Below, one piece after another: positions 5,744 through 5,854 of a stretch of 5,854 nt of DNA (positions within the stretch are counted from its first letter, which is position 1; the number at the start of each line of letters is the position of its first letter). A program made the position numbers and the translations under genes. The notes beneath the pieces were generated by a model. It searched no databases and was not told where the DNA came from. It worked only from the letters and a program-made list of their open reading frames with translations. The DNA comes from Chroococcidiopsidaceae cyanobacterium CP_BM_RX_35 (GTDB taxonomy: Bacteria; Cyanobacteriota; Cyanobacteriia; Cyanobacteriales; Chroococcidiopsidaceae), in contig JAFAVL010000800.1 of assembly GCA_019242465.1 (NCBI GenBank), positions 1 through 5,854 of the forward strand, written 5' to 3'.

Positions 5744-5767
5744 CTCTCCCTGTCTCCCCACCTCCCC
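5744..5767 (+). repeat. C/T-rich low-complexity tract
   Basis: A pyrimidine-only run broken by a single G and a single A, made of CTCCC/CTCCCC units repeated three to four times at 7-8 bp spacing. This looks like a short piece of the heptamer-type tandem repeats common between cyanobacterial genes. It ends 43 bp before the ATG at 5811, so it lies in or next to that gene's promoter. Confidence 0.45.
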
Positions 5768-5810
5768 ATTGGCTCTAAAATAGACAATAGAGAATTTGCA
5801 GCTACATACG

Positions 5811-5854
5811 ATGGAAGTTTTAGATATTAAACGCGAAGTCGAAACGTTGTCCCG
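5811..5854 (+). CDS. prfB: probable peptide chain release factor 2, first 14 codons only
   Basis: The frame from the ATG reads MEVLDIKREVETLS and stays open to the window edge. This matches my memory of the N-terminus of cyanobacterial release factor 2 (a short LxIKRxVExL helix that begins domain 1). RF2 releases finished proteins at UGA and UAA stop codons on the ribosome. With only 14 complete codons the call is tentative: another alpha-helical N-terminus could look alike. No Shine-Dalgarno precedes the ATG. In many bacteria prfB carries a programmed +1 frameshift at an internal UGA around codon 25; that position is just outside the window. Confidence 0.5.
   Translation, partial: MEVLDIKREVETLS

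Larger units (their letters stand above)
5560..5810. other. intergenic region with low-complexity G- and C-rich tracts
   Basis: No intact gene is seen in these 251 bp. The left end is G-rich (5564-5594) and the right end is C/T-rich (5744-5767). In between are a short stem GAAAA/TTTTC followed by GTTTTT (about 5594-5620), which may be a poor terminator for the BI-1 gene, a better hairpin at 5625-5659, and a reading frame with one internal stop (5595-5735). A TAAAAT hexamer (5776-5781) could be a -10 for the gene at 5811, but no matching -35 is found at 16-18 bp. Confidence 0.5.

Overview
The window looks like a piece of a cyanobacterial chromosome. It carries chlD (the D subunit of magnesium chelatase, for chlorophyll synthesis), a group 3 sigma factor of the cyanobacterial SigF type, a Uma2-family protein (a family strongly expanded in cyanobacteria), and three copies of the HIP1 octamer GCGATCGC, a hallmark of many cyanobacterial genomes. 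Base composition is moderate, and only sigF has a clear Shine-Dalgarno sequence, which is also common in this phylum. The genus cannot be told from the sequence alone.

Layout from left to right. 1-353 (minus): 5' part of malQ, 4-alpha-glucanotransferase, running off the left edge. 354-517: a divergent intergenic region with a good sigma-70-like promoter for malQ and an AT-rich palindrome in front of the next gene. 518-829 (plus): a small exported coiled-coil protein of unknown function. 826-1539 (minus): a Uma2 (DUF820) protein, convergent with the previous gene and sharing the palindrome CTAG as both stop codons. 1591-3606 (plus): chlD. 3704-4489 (minus): sigF-like sigma factor, convergent with chlD. 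4490-4830: a 341-bp divergent intergenic region with small repeats and palindromes. 4831-5559 (plus): a Bax inhibitor-1 family membrane protein. 5560-5810: intergenic, with G-rich and C-rich tracts, a hairpin and a possible decayed reading frame. 5811-5854 (plus): the first codons of a gene that resembles prfB (release factor 2), cut by the right edge.

From malQ to the membrane protein every gene lies on the opposite strand from its neighbour, so no operon is visible; each gene probably has its own promoter. The products do not form one pathway. They are core metabolism (glycogen/maltodextrin use, chlorophyll synthesis), regulation (SigF), membrane homeostasis (BI-1) and translation (RF2), with one probable accessory element, the Uma2 gene. 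No new multi-gene system is evident. The points most worth a second look are the shared CTAG stop, the substituted acidic residue in the BI-1 protein, the possible broken gene before prfB, and small palindromes in the intergenic regions.
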